A stretch of DNA of 64,000 bases. Source: Flagellimonas aurea (GTDB lineage Bacteria > Bacteroidota > Bacteroidia > Flavobacteriales > Flavobacteriaceae). Shown in pieces: positions 51,544-60,350 of this stretch. The stretch lies in assembly GCF_017313785.1 (NCBI RefSeq), contig NZ_JAFLNL010000001.1, positions 682,001 through 746,000 of the forward strand. The letters run 5' to 3'. Numbering within the stretch: position 1 is the first letter of the stretch; each line of letters starts with the position of its first letter. The translations under genes were made by a program, and so were the position numbers. The notes beneath the pieces are model-generated. The model worked only from the letters and a program-made list of their open reading frames with translations. It was not told where the DNA came from and ran no database searches.

Positions 51544-51945
51544 TTATGCTTGTTTTGGCGGTTGAAAAGGACCATCTCCCCATACCAGGGAATAAGAAAA
51601 TTGATAATGGAAATTTCCTTTGGCGACCAAAGGGATTTCAGAATAGGAATTGATCAGGCTTTCTGATTCCAGAACAAATACCAAGTGCTGTGCACAAGGC
51701 GCCTGCTGGTGTTGAAAAGGAAGTTTTTCATGCTCTTTTTGTTCCTCTTGGTGCTTTTCGCTGTGAGAAGCTTTTAGTTCACCGTAGTGTTTGGAAACAA
51801 AAAGCATAAAATCGTCACCATATTCCTCATTGTGGAATTGGTAGTGCTCGACCAATTGTCCCATTTCGACCAAATCCTTTAAATGGATATTGGCTCCTTG
51901 AAGCAAAATGAGCAGGGATATCCCTATGATAACTATTTTATTCAT
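51544..51945 (-). CDS. small histidine-rich exported protein of the czc operon
   Basis: 133 residues with an N-terminal signal or anchor (IVIIGISLLILLQGANIHLKD). The centre is rich in His, Glu and Lys (KASHSEKHQEEQKEHEKLPF, FQHQQAPCAQHLVF), suggesting metal binding in the periplasm. It is first in the heavy-metal efflux operon, 77 nt before czcA, and has the operon promoter. Family not recognised beyond flavobacterial czc-linked hypothetical proteins; a periplasmic metal chaperone or sensor is inference. Confidence 0.75.
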   Translation of the reverse strand: MNKIVIIGISLLILLQGANIHLKDLVEMGQLVEHYQFHNEEYGDDFMLFVSKHYGELKASHSEKHQEEQKEHEKLPFQHQQAPCAQHLVFVLESESLINSYSEIPLVAKGNFHYQFSYSLVWGDGPFQPPKQA

Positions 51946-51955
51946 CCTGAAGTAT

Positions 51956-51987
51956 CAAAATTACGAATTAAACAGGCTTTACGACAA
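51956..51987 (-). promoter_or_regulatory. promoter of the czc operon
   Basis: On the minus strand TTG (51987-51985) is followed after 21 nt by TAATTTTG (51963-51956), an exact -7 match, 10 nt before the ATG at 51945. Confidence 0.5.
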
Positions 51988-52043
51988 TAGGCATCATAAT
52001 TTGTAATGAATTTAAATTCTCCTTAAAAATTTTTCGTGATAAA

Positions 52044-52076
52044 TAAAAACATGCCCTTTTTGAGGACATGTTTTTA
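52044..52076 (-). terminator. terminator after the sortilin-like gene
   Basis: TAAAAACATG (52044-52053) and CATGTTTTTA (52067-52076) form a 10-bp stem about 25 nt past the stop of the BNR-repeat gene. The A-side gives T on the minus strand. Confidence 0.65.
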
Positions 52077-52100
52077 TCGAACTTGATTGTTGAAATCCTT

Positions 52101-55100
52101 TTATTTGGAACTTATAGGTTCCATTCCTTCTTTTTGAAGGACCGAATTTATTTTGGGCAGTTTGTTTTTCAATGCGCTGTTCAGTTTGGCCATGTGAGTC
52201 TCCAATTCGGCAACAAGTTCATCATATACCACATAAGCGGCATCCGTTGGTCTGGCGTCCCCGTTTTCAATACTTCTTTGCAGGGCATTGAACCTATTGT
52301 TCAATTTGATGGGGAAGTTCAAAGGATCTTGTCCTGATTGGTTTTTGGTCTGATAAAGATCATTCTCGATTTCGGTCAGCGTTTCCATAAGATCTTCTGA
52401 TGCTTTTTGGAAAGATCTGCTGCTAATATCAGTTCCCAAGCTATCTATTTGCTTACGTATTTCCCGTATTTGAATAACTGCTTCGTTGGCGATGGTCGCT
52501 TTCTTGGTGATTTTGGAAGCCAATTCAAATTGCTTTTGAAGGTCTTCCGTTGTAATCCCTTTCAAGTTGGGGTCCATTTCAATTTTAAACGGATAGCTTT
52601 TGATGACCTCTTCACCGACTTTCATTTGTACGGTGTAGTTTCCTAAAGGAGCTTTAGGTCCTGTTGTAGCCGAAGCCCCCCAAATAATGATGCCATCAAA
52701 AGTAGTGGGCCCTGGATATCTCAAGTTCCAAGTAAAAGTGTTGATGCCTTTTGCCGTAGTGGGCTTGGTACTGCTAAAACGGCTCCACCAGGAAGATTCG
52801 CCAGAATCTTCATATTTTGGTTTGTTGCCGCCAAACGATTCGATGAGGTTATTATTCGCATCGAAAATAGAAAAGGTTACTGTATCCACCTCTTTTTCCA
52901 AATAGTACTGGAAATTGGCGTTGTAAATACCTCTAATGGCATCGGAGGGTTTGAACAAGACATTTTTTTCACTTTTTAAATCTTCTGAATACTCCCTAAA
53001 AGGCTGAATGTCGTCCAAGATCCAAAATCCTCTGCCATGGGAGCCCAAAACCACATCGTTGTCCTTGATCACCAAATCCCTGATCGGGGTATCGGGCAAG
53101 TTCAATTGTAGTGATTGCCATTCGGCACCATCGTTTATGGAGAAATATACTCCGTGTTCGGTCGCCAAAAACAGTAGTCCTTCTCTTTTATGGTCTTCAC
53201 GGATTGCCCTGGCAAAGTGACCATCTTTAATTCCTGTAATAATCTTCGTCCAGGTTTTGCCATAATCATGTGTTTTAAAAACGTAGGGAGCCCTGTCATC
53301 CACTTGGTATCTGTTGGCGGCCACGTACAAAGTTCCAGGATTATGGATGGATTCCTCGATAATGCTGACCCTTGAATATTGCGGTAAGTCTTCGGGTGTA
53401 ATATCTTCCCAGTTTTCACCACCATCCCTCGTAATGTGAATCTTTCCATCATCGGATCCTGCCCAAATGGTATTGATATCGTGATTGGAAGGAGCCAAAG
53501 CAAACACCGTAGCATAAATCTCAGGTCCGTTCATGTCCATTGTCAAAATACCCCCCGTTTTGCCCAAGGTTTCTGGGTCGGCATAGGTAAGGTCTGGACT
53601 TATTTTTTCCCATGTCTGGCCGTCGTTTGTTGTTTTCCAAACATGTTGGGAGCAGGTGTACATTACATTGGGGTCCTTGGGAGCGAACATAATGGGGAAC
53701 GTCCATTGCCATCTTTCTGGAAGAGCGCTGGCAGGTTCTCCAGAGAAGAACCTTGGATATACCTGAATGTCCCGCGTTTGGCCATTGCTTCGGTCATACC
53801 TTGTCAAAAGTGCTCCTTGGCTTCCTGCATAAAAAATATCGGGATTGGTCGGACTTTGTGTGATCCAACCACTTTCCCCGCCACCGACTGCGTAGTACCA
53901 TTCGGAACTTGGCCCCCTAGCTTGCATAAAGTCCCACCCTTCACTGGGCATGGCCAAGGTGGAGTTGTCCTGCTGGGCACCTGCAACGTGATACGGAACA
54001 TCGCTAGTGGCCATTACATGATAAAACTGTGAGGTTGGATAGTCCTGTTCGGTCCAGGTTTTTCCTCCGTTGATGCTTACCACGCCACCTCCGTCATTGG
54101 AACTGATCATCCTATCGGGATTGTTTGGGTCGATCCACAGATCATGGTTGTCGCTATGTGGGGTGTTAATTTTTTCGTCAAATGTTTTTCCTCCATCGCT
54201 AGATTTAAAGAAACCGACATTCAAACCATATACTACGTCTTTGTCTTTGGGGTCAGCATAAATTCTGGAATAGTAAAAGGCACGTTGTCTCAGTTTACGT
54301 TCGTTGTTGGTGAGTTCCCACGTCTTGCCAGCGTCATCGGAACGGAAAACCCCACCTTCATTGGCCTCTACAATGGCCCAAACCCTGTCAGAATCTGCAG
54401 GGGAAACGGTTACCCCAATTTTACCGATCGGGCCTTCGGGCATCCCTGGATTTTCGGTGAGGTCTGTCCAAGTTTCTCCACCATCTGTAGACTTCCAAAG
54501 TTTACTATCTGGACCACCGCCCCACATTTTCCATGCTTTACGGTACACTTGCCATGTGCTGGCATACAATACATCGGGATTATTTCGGTCTATGATCAAA
54601 TCGGCAGCACCAGCTTTATCGCTGACATAGAGTACTTTTTTCCAAGTTTCGCCTCCATCTACGGATTTAAAAACACCGCGTTCCTCGTTTTCGCCGTAGG
54701 GGTGTCCCAACGCGGCCACGTAGACAATATCTTCGTTCGTCGGGTCCACTCGAACCCTGGAAATGGCTTGGGTTTCTTCCAAGCCTAGATGTTTCCAAGT
54801 TTTTCCGCCATCTGTTGTTTTGTAAACACCGTCACCCTGGGTGATGCTTCCGCGCAGCTGGGTTTCTCCCATTCCGATATAAACCACATCTGGGTTGGTT
54901 TCGGCCACCGCTACGGCGCCTACGGATGAACTGGTAATTTGGCCATCGGTTACACATTTCCATGTGTTTCCTCCATCGATGGTCTTCCACAGACCGCCTC
55001 CAGTGGCTCCAAAATAATATTCATTGGGTCGGGAAGGGCTTCCTGAAGCCCCTAAGCTTCTACCGCCACGGTTCGGGCCAATGTTCCGCCATTCAAAACC

Positions 55101-55217
55101 GCTGTAAAAGCTGGTGTCAATGGTAATAGGGGGTTCATTTTGTGCGTAAATAAATAAGGTTGAAAAAAACATGAAAAGTAATGTCCATGTCTTCAGGGAG
55201 GTTGTTGGCATTCTCAT
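52101..55217 (-). CDS. secreted sortilin/BNR-repeat beta-propeller protein
   Basis: 1038 residues with a signal peptide (LLFMFFSTLFIYAQ). From about residue 40 to 740 it is built of sortilin/BNR-type blades with many Asp-box signatures: KTIDGGNTWKCV, KTTDGGKTWKHLG, KSVDGGETWKKV, RSDDAGKTWEL, KTTNDGQTWEK. The last 300 residues differ (FTWNLRYPGPTTFDG, then a helical end EASKITKKATIANEAVIQIRE). Bacteroidota have many such proteins, often labelled glycosyl hydrolase without evidence. No catalytic residues for a hydrolase could be identified. It is monocistronic. Confidence 0.9.
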   Translation of the reverse strand: MRMPTTSLKTWTLLFMFFSTLFIYAQNEPPITIDTSFYSGFEWRNIGPNRGGRSLGASGSPSRPNEYYFGATGGGLWKTIDGGNTWKCVTDGQITSSSVGAVAVAETNPDVVYIGMGETQLRGSITQGDGVYKTTDGGKTWKHLGLEETQAISRVRVDPTNEDIVYVAALGHPYGENEERGVFKSVDGGETWKKVLYVSDKAGAADLIIDRNNPDVLYASTWQVYRKAWKMWGGGPDSKLWKSTDGGETWTDLTENPGMPEGPIGKIGVTVSPADSDRVWAIVEANEGGVFRSDDAGKTWELTNNERKLRQRAFYYSRIYADPKDKDVVYGLNVGFFKSSDGGKTFDEKINTPHSDNHDLWIDPNNPDRMISSNDGGGVVSINGGKTWTEQDYPTSQFYHVMATSDVPYHVAGAQQDNSTLAMPSEGWDFMQARGPSSEWYYAVGGGESGWITQSPTNPDIFYAGSQGALLTRYDRSNGQTRDIQVYPRFFSGEPASALPERWQWTFPIMFAPKDPNVMYTCSQHVWKTTNDGQTWEKISPDLTYADPETLGKTGGILTMDMNGPEIYATVFALAPSNHDINTIWAGSDDGKIHITRDGGENWEDITPEDLPQYSRVSIIEESIHNPGTLYVAANRYQVDDRAPYVFKTHDYGKTWTKIITGIKDGHFARAIREDHKREGLLFLATEHGVYFSINDGAEWQSLQLNLPDTPIRDLVIKDNDVVLGSHGRGFWILDDIQPFREYSEDLKSEKNVLFKPSDAIRGIYNANFQYYLEKEVDTVTFSIFDANNNLIESFGGNKPKYEDSGESSWWSRFSSTKPTTAKGINTFTWNLRYPGPTTFDGIIIWGASATTGPKAPLGNYTVQMKVGEEVIKSYPFKIEMDPNLKGITTEDLQKQFELASKITKKATIANEAVIQIREIRKQIDSLGTDISSRSFQKASEDLMETLTEIENDLYQTKNQSGQDPLNFPIKLNNRFNALQRSIENGDARPTDAAYVVYDELVAELETHMAKLNSALKNKLPKINSVLQKEGMEPISSK

Positions 55218-55352
55218 GATGTCAAGGTTGGTTATGAGTAGTTAGAATAAAGTCACAATTTACTCAATATGGATGAGAAAATTTAACCAAATCATCCAAA
55301 CTCTTGAATATTTTGAGTTTTTTTAGGGAATTTGATGTGTTTTTTTGTGCAA

Positions 55353-55829
55353 TCAAAAATGGAGCTCCTCAAGAATTACCCCATAATCGTATTGCAAGTC
55401 TTCATGCAGTAATGGGATTTTCTTTTTGATGTACTCCAATTGACGGTTATACAAATTCATCAATGTGGTATTTCTGTTGATGGAAGGACGGAATGATTTC
55501 AACTTTTCACAGAAATACAGCAACAGTTCCACTTCGGTAGCCTTATTCCCCGAATACCGAATATATTTTTTGATGGTCCGAAGTATTTTCCGAACACTTT
55601 TTTTGATGTAGAAATAACTGTTCACGTTGATGTCGGAGAACATGGAATCGACCTCCTCTTTTACGGTTTCTATGTATCCTTCCTCGCTATCTGATTCGAA
55701 CAGCAAATAGGTGAGGAGTTCCTTGTTTTCTTTTTTGAAACGTGCCAAACGAAGGCAAAGCTCAAGGACTTCGTCCTGCGACTTGAATTTGAGTTCTTTT
55801 TTGAGTTGTGCTACGGTGGCGGCCTTCAT
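55353..55829 (-). CDS. conserved hypothetical helical protein
   Basis: 158 residues, soluble, largely helical, without signal peptide. The first third (TVAQLKKELKFKSQDEVLEL, CLRLARFKKENKELLTYLLF) could be an all-helical repeat, and the rest is basic (YIKKSVRKILRTIKKYIRYS). It begins 4 nt after the SDR gene, so the two are co-transcribed. I do not recognise a family and assign no function. Confidence 0.7.
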   Translation of the reverse strand: MKAATVAQLKKELKFKSQDEVLELCLRLARFKKENKELLTYLLFESDSEEGYIETVKEEVDSMFSDINVNSYFYIKKSVRKILRTIKKYIRYSGNKATEVELLLYFCEKLKSFRPSINRNTTLMNLYNRQLEYIKKKIPLLHEDLQYDYGVILEELHF

Positions 55830-55833
55830 ATAA

Positions 55834-56592
55834 TCAACTTCTTAGGTATGATGCCCCGTTAACATCGATGATGGTTCCAGAGGAGTAAGCGGCCTCGGAG
55901 GATGCCAGGAACAATATCGCATGGGCCACCTCTTCGGGCTGTGCCATACGTTTAAAAGGGGATTCGCGCAACAGGTTTTCCCGCTCGGCAGGGGTAAGGG
56001 TCTCTTTGGCCATTTCGGTTTCGGTGAATCCAGGGGCGACCACTCCGACATAAATGTGGTGAGGCGCCAATTTTTTGGCCAGGGACTGACTCATGGAATT
56101 CAATGCAGCTTTGCTTGCCCCATAAGCTGGTTTGGTGGGTTCGCCACGAAATGCACCCCTAGAGGATACGCTTACGATATGTCCGCCACCGGTTTTCATC
56201 ATGGCCTTGGCTCCCCAATAGCATAAATTGGCCACGGCAAATAAGTTGGTTTCAAAGGTTTTTTCCCAGGCGTTCGTCCAATGGTCAAAATCAACTTCGT
56301 CTATTTCATGAAAAATGGAAATGCCTGCATTGTTCACTAAAACGTCCAGTTGGCCATAGGCTTTTACAAAATCAGTAATAAGAGCTTCCGTTTCAGATTT
56401 TTGGGAAATGTCTCTTTTAAAAAGTTGATGCCCTTCCCCAGGTAATTCTGATAAAGTTTGATGGGCCACTTCATCATTACTGCGATAATTGATGCCCACT
56501 TTGGCTCCTTTTTTGGTGAATGCCATGGCGGTTGCCTTCCCGATACCTCGCGAGGCACCTGTGACCAATACGTTTTTGTTGTTGAAATTCAT
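55834..56592 (-). CDS. short-chain dehydrogenase/reductase
   Basis: 252 residues from ATG 56592 (MNFNNKNVLVTGASRGIGKA). Cofactor motif TGASRGIGKATAM, NNAG at the end of strand 4 (VLVNNAGISI), Ser in HIVSVSSRG and the catalytic YGASK, so a complete classical SDR. The N-terminal arginine side near KVGINYRSNDE hints at NADP. The substrate is unknown. It lies upstream of a helical hypothetical gene on the same strand. Confidence 0.92.
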   Translation of the reverse strand: MNFNNKNVLVTGASRGIGKATAMAFTKKGAKVGINYRSNDEVAHQTLSELPGEGHQLFKRDISQKSETEALITDFVKAYGQLDVLVNNAGISIFHEIDEVDFDHWTNAWEKTFETNLFAVANLCYWGAKAMMKTGGGHIVSVSSRGAFRGEPTKPAYGASKAALNSMSQSLAKKLAPHHIYVGVVAPGFTETEMAKETLTPAERENLLRESPFKRMAQPEEVAHAILFLASSEAAYSSGTIIDVNGASYLRS

Positions 56593-56745
56593 AGGCTTAC
56601 TTGGGTGATGAAAACAATTCGAGTTTTGATTTTTTAAAGATAAAAAGATAGGGCACAATATTGGATGGATTTCAATGTTGTTCTATTAATTATGTTTCTT
56701 TGTGGTCGACACTCTTTTTGAACACAAGGAATTTCGAGAAATACT

Positions 56746-57192
56746 ATGAAATCAAAAAAAAGACATTGGTTGTGGAATGTTCTCATCATTCTGACCGTGG
56801 CGCTATGTGTTTTCGCCTTTGTGGAACACTATAAAAACTGGCACAAAATTGAGGAGGGAAACCTAAAGATCTACTCGGGGATCTACTATCAAAAAATACC
56901 TTTAGCGGAACTGGACAGCGTGGTTTGGGTGGAGAAATTGCCCGAAATGGAGCGATCCAACGGTTTTTCTTGGATGGAAAAGGAAAAAGGGGTTTTCAAG
57001 GACTCCATTACCAATACCAAAGTCTATGTTTTTGTGGACGACCTCTATCAACAAAAAATAAAAGTGGTGCACCACGATTCCCTTAAATTGTATGTAAATC
57101 TTCAGGACAGTCTTAAAACAGAGGAATTATTTGCAATTTTACGGACTGAATTGATGAACAATCAAGAAACCGCCAGAGGAACCAATAAATAG
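56746..57192 (+). CDS. single-helix membrane protein of unknown function
   Basis: 148 residues. One N-terminal membrane helix (WLWNVLIILTVALCVFAFV) after a basic start, then a soluble part with beta character (LKIYSGIYYQKIPLAELDSV; KVYVFVDDLYQQKIKVVHHD) that resembles a PH-like membrane-anchored module. First of three + strand genes separated by 2 and 4 nt. No function can be assigned. Confidence 0.75.
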   Translation: MKSKKRHWLWNVLIILTVALCVFAFVEHYKNWHKIEEGNLKIYSGIYYQKIPLAELDSVVWVEKLPEMERSNGFSWMEKEKGVFKDSITNTKVYVFVDDLYQQKIKVVHHDSLKLYVNLQDSLKTEELFAILRTELMNNQETARGTNK

Positions 57193-57194
57193 AT

Positions 57195-57599
57195 ATGAAA
57201 GCTTTTATTTTTTTATTGTTGTTGCCCGTGATAGGCCTTTCTCAGAATACACTTTCCATACAGGTCAACAACGTGGAGTCCGCAAAGGGCAAGGTAAGTG
57301 TGGCCGTTTATGATTCCGACGAAGCTTTTTTGTCCTTTGATCATGTATTGAAGACGAACAGTGTAGTGGCCCACCAAGGAAGTGTGATGATGCATATTAC
57401 CGATCTTCCTGCGGGCGAGTATGCATTGGCCATTTTCCATGATGAGAACAATAATGGAAAACTGGATACCAATTGGTTGGGGATTCCAAAGGAAAAGGTG
57501 GCTTTTTCAAAGGCAAAGATGAAAACCTTCGGTCCGCCCAAGTTCAAGGAATGTGCCTTTAAGATGAGCTCCGATCACGAAATTCATATAGATCTTTAA
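57195..57599 (+). CDS. DUF2141 secreted protein
   Basis: 134 residues, signal peptide FIFLLLLPVIGLSQ. The mature part is a DUF2141 domain: SIQVNNVESAKGKVSVAVYD, ITDLPAGEYALAIFHDENNN, then GKLDTNWLGIPKEKVAFS. The DENNNGKLD stretch looks like a calcium-binding or acidic loop. It is secreted and of unknown function. It lies between the single-helix protein and DUF423 genes. Confidence 0.88.
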   Translation: MKAFIFLLLLPVIGLSQNTLSIQVNNVESAKGKVSVAVYDSDEAFLSFDHVLKTNSVVAHQGSVMMHITDLPAGEYALAIFHDENNNGKLDTNWLGIPKEKVAFSKAKMKTFGPPKFKECAFKMSSDHEIHIDL

Positions 57600-57603
57600 A
57601 AAT

Positions 57604-57996
57604 ATGGGAACACTATTTATGGCCCAGTTCATGGGAGCGTTGTACGGGCTTTTATCCGTAATTTTTGGTGCATTTGGTGCCCACGCCCTAAAAAAGAGAT
57701 TGACCCCCGAACTACTGCAAAGTTTTGAGACAGGGGTCAAATATCAGATGTATCACGCTATTGTGCTATTGGTCCTAGGATTTAATTTAAGCTTTGATCA
57801 ACCACTGGATTCTTGGATAGTCAACTGTTTTATTTTCGGGACCCTATTGTTTTCCTTCAGCATTTACGCCCTTTGTTTGGGCGCGGCAAAAGGCAACAAA
57901 CCAAAGTTTCTGGGCCCAGTGACCCCGCTTGGTGGATTGCTTTTGACAGCAGGATGGGCTTTGTTGCTCTATTCCTTTGTTTCCAATTTGGTTTAA
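57604..57996 (+). CDS. DUF423 family membrane protein
   Basis: 130 residues with four hydrophobic helices. LYGLLSVIFGAFGAHALKKR, LTPELLQSFETGVKYQMYH and FLGPVTPLGGLLLTAGWALL are hallmark DUF423 sequences. It is an inner membrane protein of unknown function, last of the three-gene block. It overlaps the convergent DUF4097 gene by 4 nt. Confidence 0.93.
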   Translation: MGTLFMAQFMGALYGLLSVIFGAFGAHALKKRLTPELLQSFETGVKYQMYHAIVLLVLGFNLSFDQPLDSWIVNCFIFGTLLFSFSIYALCLGAAKGNKPKFLGPVTPLGGLLLTAGWALLLYSFVSNLV

Positions 57997-58706
57997 AGCC
58001 TTAGGTACATGTTACCGTTTATGGTATTCAGTTTTAGTCGGTGCGTGGCATTGTCGAAACTACCTTCCACCTTTTGGCCCACATATCGGTCACTTACGGT
58101 CAGTTCCATACCCTCATCGGCATAAATGTTGCCATGGATGGTTTCTGCGACCAATCTGGAATTCTTCATTACCAAATCTATTTCTCCGTTGATGGTCTGT
58201 AGGTCCATGTCACCATCATATTTGGCAATATCAATGTCCCCGTTGATCAAATCCGCGGTTAAATCCCCTTCAATAATTTCAGATTTGAGGTCACCGTTTA
58301 TACTGCTGACTTTAAAGGTTGTGCCTTTGGGCACATACAGCACATAATTGAACTCATAGGTGTCATGCGTAAAATAGTAACGCTTCTCCTTATTGGGGTT
58401 GTTTTTGTTCCATTCATCGTGGAATGCTTCAAAAACGGGTTTTGCATCTGATTCGATATGCAGTGAACTGCTTCTCTCATCAATATCCAATTTATAGAGG
58501 TCAATAAATTTACCGTCCTCTGTTTTTATGTCGGCCTTAAAATAAACGGTGGATTTATCCCAAGTTTTCACCTCGATGTTATTGGCGAATTTTACATCCA
58601 GGTCAATGGATTGCCCAGAATAATTGAAGCTTTTTTCAATGACTTTTTGTGCGGCCAAGGATAGTATGGCCAACCCCATAAATACGGTGGTGATGAATTT
58701 TTTCAT
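57993..58706 (-). CDS. DUF4097 beta-helix/adhesin-like secreted protein (1)
   Basis: 237 residues with a signal peptide (TTVFMGLAILSLAAQ). The rest is a short-repeat beta structure of the DUF4097 type: SSINGDLKSEIIEGDLTADL, INGDIDIAKYDGDMDLQTI, NGEIDLVMKNSRLVAETIHG, ending TINGNMYLRL. Last gene of the sigma/anti-sigma operon, 84 nt after its paralogue, with a repeat element in the gap. Role in the envelope response is inferred from position. Confidence 0.85.
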   Translation of the reverse strand: MKKFITTVFMGLAILSLAAQKVIEKSFNYSGQSIDLDVKFANNIEVKTWDKSTVYFKADIKTEDGKFIDLYKLDIDERSSSLHIESDAKPVFEAFHDEWNKNNPNKEKRYYFTHDTYEFNYVLYVPKGTTFKVSSINGDLKSEIIEGDLTADLINGDIDIAKYDGDMDLQTINGEIDLVMKNSRLVAETIHGNIYADEGMELTVSDRYVGQKVEGSFDNATHRLKLNTINGNMYLRL

Positions 58707-58747
58707 GACTGTTCGATTTTTTGATTTTAATATGTAATTGATGTTTT

Positions 58748-58783
58748 GCCATCTTGAGCATTTCGACTGCGCTCGATGTGACA
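58748..58783. repeat. flavobacterial palindromic intergenic repeat
   Basis: The stretch TTTCGACTGCGCTCGATGTG and its CATCTTGAGC flank (58750-58780) resemble the short palindrome seen many times in flavobacterial intergenic regions (core TCGACTGCGCTCGA). Only one copy is in this window, between the two DUF4097 genes. Confidence 0.45.
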
Positions 58784-58790
58784 GTTTGAT

Positions 58791-59543
58791 TTATTTTTTT
58801 CTTAGGTACATGTTCCCGTTGGTGGACTTCATGGATATTTTAACCCCACCTCCGTTAATGGATGCTTTAATGTTCCTTCCTAATACAGATTTCAACCCAT
58901 TTTTATCCTCGGATTTTACCTCAAAATCGGTGTAGACATTTCCGTTTAAGGTGCTCAGGGCCAAATTGGCGGGTGTATTCGATGGAAGGCTGACATCTAC
59001 GGCCCCGTTGGTGGAATAGAGGGAAATAGGGGAATCCTGCGTCACTTTTCCGAAAACCACTTCCAGCTCACCGTTCAATGAGTTCGCCGTAACAGGTCCG
59101 TTTACGTTCAATAGTTTTACACCTCCGTTGAGTTGTGCATCCGCTTCTATTTCTCCCGAAAAACCATCGATTTCAATATCGCCGTTCCAGGTACTCTTTA
59201 CGGCAATGTTCTGTGAGGCGGGGAGGTAGATTTCGGCACCTTTGCTCTTGCGGAGGTTGTAAACGATCAGGGTATTCCCGTCCTGTACCACGGAAAAACC
59301 TACGTTGGTATTGTCCGTACCGCCTTCGCCGACCAATTTAAGGCCTTTGGCGCGTTCGGGTGTTTTTACTTCGGGCCCCGATTTGATCAACAGTTCATTG
59401 GAGCTGTGGGTTTTGACCACAATATCGGTTTTGGACTCGATTTTTACCCATTGGATTCCATTGAGGGATTTGGTGTAGTCGCTTTGTGCTCTGGCAATGG
59501 TGCCCACAAAAAGGGCCATTAAAATAAATGTGAATTTTCTCAT
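58791..59543 (-). CDS. DUF4097 beta-helix/adhesin-like secreted protein (2)
   Basis: 250 residues, signal peptide LMALFVGTIARAQ. Repeats as in its paralogue: STWNGDIEIDGFSGEIEADA, LNGGVKLLNVNGPVTANSL, NGELEVVFGKVTQDSPISLY, ending KSTNGNMYLRKK. Third gene of the operon, 19 nt after the anti-sigma gene. Two such proteins under one sigma factor suggest an envelope or surface output, though the molecular role is unknown. Confidence 0.85.
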   Translation of the reverse strand: MRKFTFILMALFVGTIARAQSDYTKSLNGIQWVKIESKTDIVVKTHSSNELLIKSGPEVKTPERAKGLKLVGEGGTDNTNVGFSVVQDGNTLIVYNLRKSKGAEIYLPASQNIAVKSTWNGDIEIDGFSGEIEADAQLNGGVKLLNVNGPVTANSLNGELEVVFGKVTQDSPISLYSTNGAVDVSLPSNTPANLALSTLNGNVYTDFEVKSEDKNGLKSVLGRNIKASINGGGVKISMKSTNGNMYLRKK

Positions 59544-59562
59544 GATTTTCGCTTTTTGATGT

Positions 59563-60348
59563 TTATGTTATGCTTGGCAATACTGCCCTGATTTGATCTT
59601 TGATAAAAGGTTGTGTGTCTTCTTTTTCCAGTAACTTTTTCATGGGTTCGGCCGCTTTTTTCTCCTGTATTTGCACCAAAGCCTGAATAATCGCCACTTG
59701 GATACTTGGGTTTTTTTCTTGCTCCAAGGCGTTTATAAAAGTGGTTTTAACGGTTTCGGAGGAAGTGAACTTGACCAGTGCCTCAAAGGCGGTCATCCGA
59801 ACATTATCATTTTCATCATAGAGCAATCGGTTGGCAAGGGCTTGGATGATGGCTTCATCGGGCTGTTCAAATTCCTCGATATAGTTCACTCCTTGAATAC
59901 GCTTACTGGCAGATTGGTTCTCCATCAACGATAACATGGCCGTTTGCTTCATCTGATTGGTCTCGTCCTGAAGCTGCGCAATGTCTTCGTTCACTTTTCG
60001 CTGCTGGAACAGACTTCCCATTTGGAAGGCGGCAACCAACAGTGCAATACTCGCTGCGATTTTCAAAATATTTCCTATCCAGTTTGATGATGGTTTGGCT
60101 TCAAGTTGAACTACTTTCCCCTGATTTATTTTTTCCTGTTCAAGTGTAGATTCAAACTTTGCTTTAAGCCTATCCGAGGGTGTTGGAACCTCTTCTTCAA
60201 ACACATTGAAAAAGGTCTTCATCTCCTCCAGTTCCTTTTGGCAATCGGCACATTGTTCAAGGTGCTTTTCAAATTCAGCCTCGGCAGATTTGTTCAAATT
60301 GCCATCCAGATAATCGGGTATTTGGTCAAAAACATGATTCTTTTCCAT
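59563..60348 (-). CDS. zinc-finger anti-sigma factor with HEAT-like repeats
   Basis: 261 residues from ATG 60348, 2 nt after the sigma gene stop. N-terminal ZAS finger HLEQCADCQKELEEM (H-x3-C-x2-C), a single membrane helix (NILKIAASIALLVAAFQMGS), then a coiled linker and HEAT-like helical repeats (QALANRLLYDENDNVRMTAF; NALEQEKNPSIQVAIIQALV) outside the membrane. The cytoplasmic finger should hold the adjacent sigma factor; the HEAT part could sense a periplasmic or envelope signal. The HEAT extension distinguishes it from simple ZAS anti-sigma factors. Confidence 0.88.
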   Translation of the reverse strand: MEKNHVFDQIPDYLDGNLNKSAEAEFEKHLEQCADCQKELEEMKTFFNVFEEEVPTPSDRLKAKFESTLEQEKINQGKVVQLEAKPSSNWIGNILKIAASIALLVAAFQMGSLFQQRKVNEDIAQLQDETNQMKQTAMLSLMENQSASKRIQGVNYIEEFEQPDEAIIQALANRLLYDENDNVRMTAFEALVKFTSSETVKTTFINALEQEKNPSIQVAIIQALVQIQEKKAAEPMKKLLEKEDTQPFIKDQIRAVLPSIT

Positions 60349-60350
60349 GG

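Noticed and set aside
52101..55217. The BNR-repeat protein as a sialidase
   Set aside because: Asp-box repeats alone do not show catalysis; the arginine triad and the Tyr/Glu pair of sialidases could not be placed.
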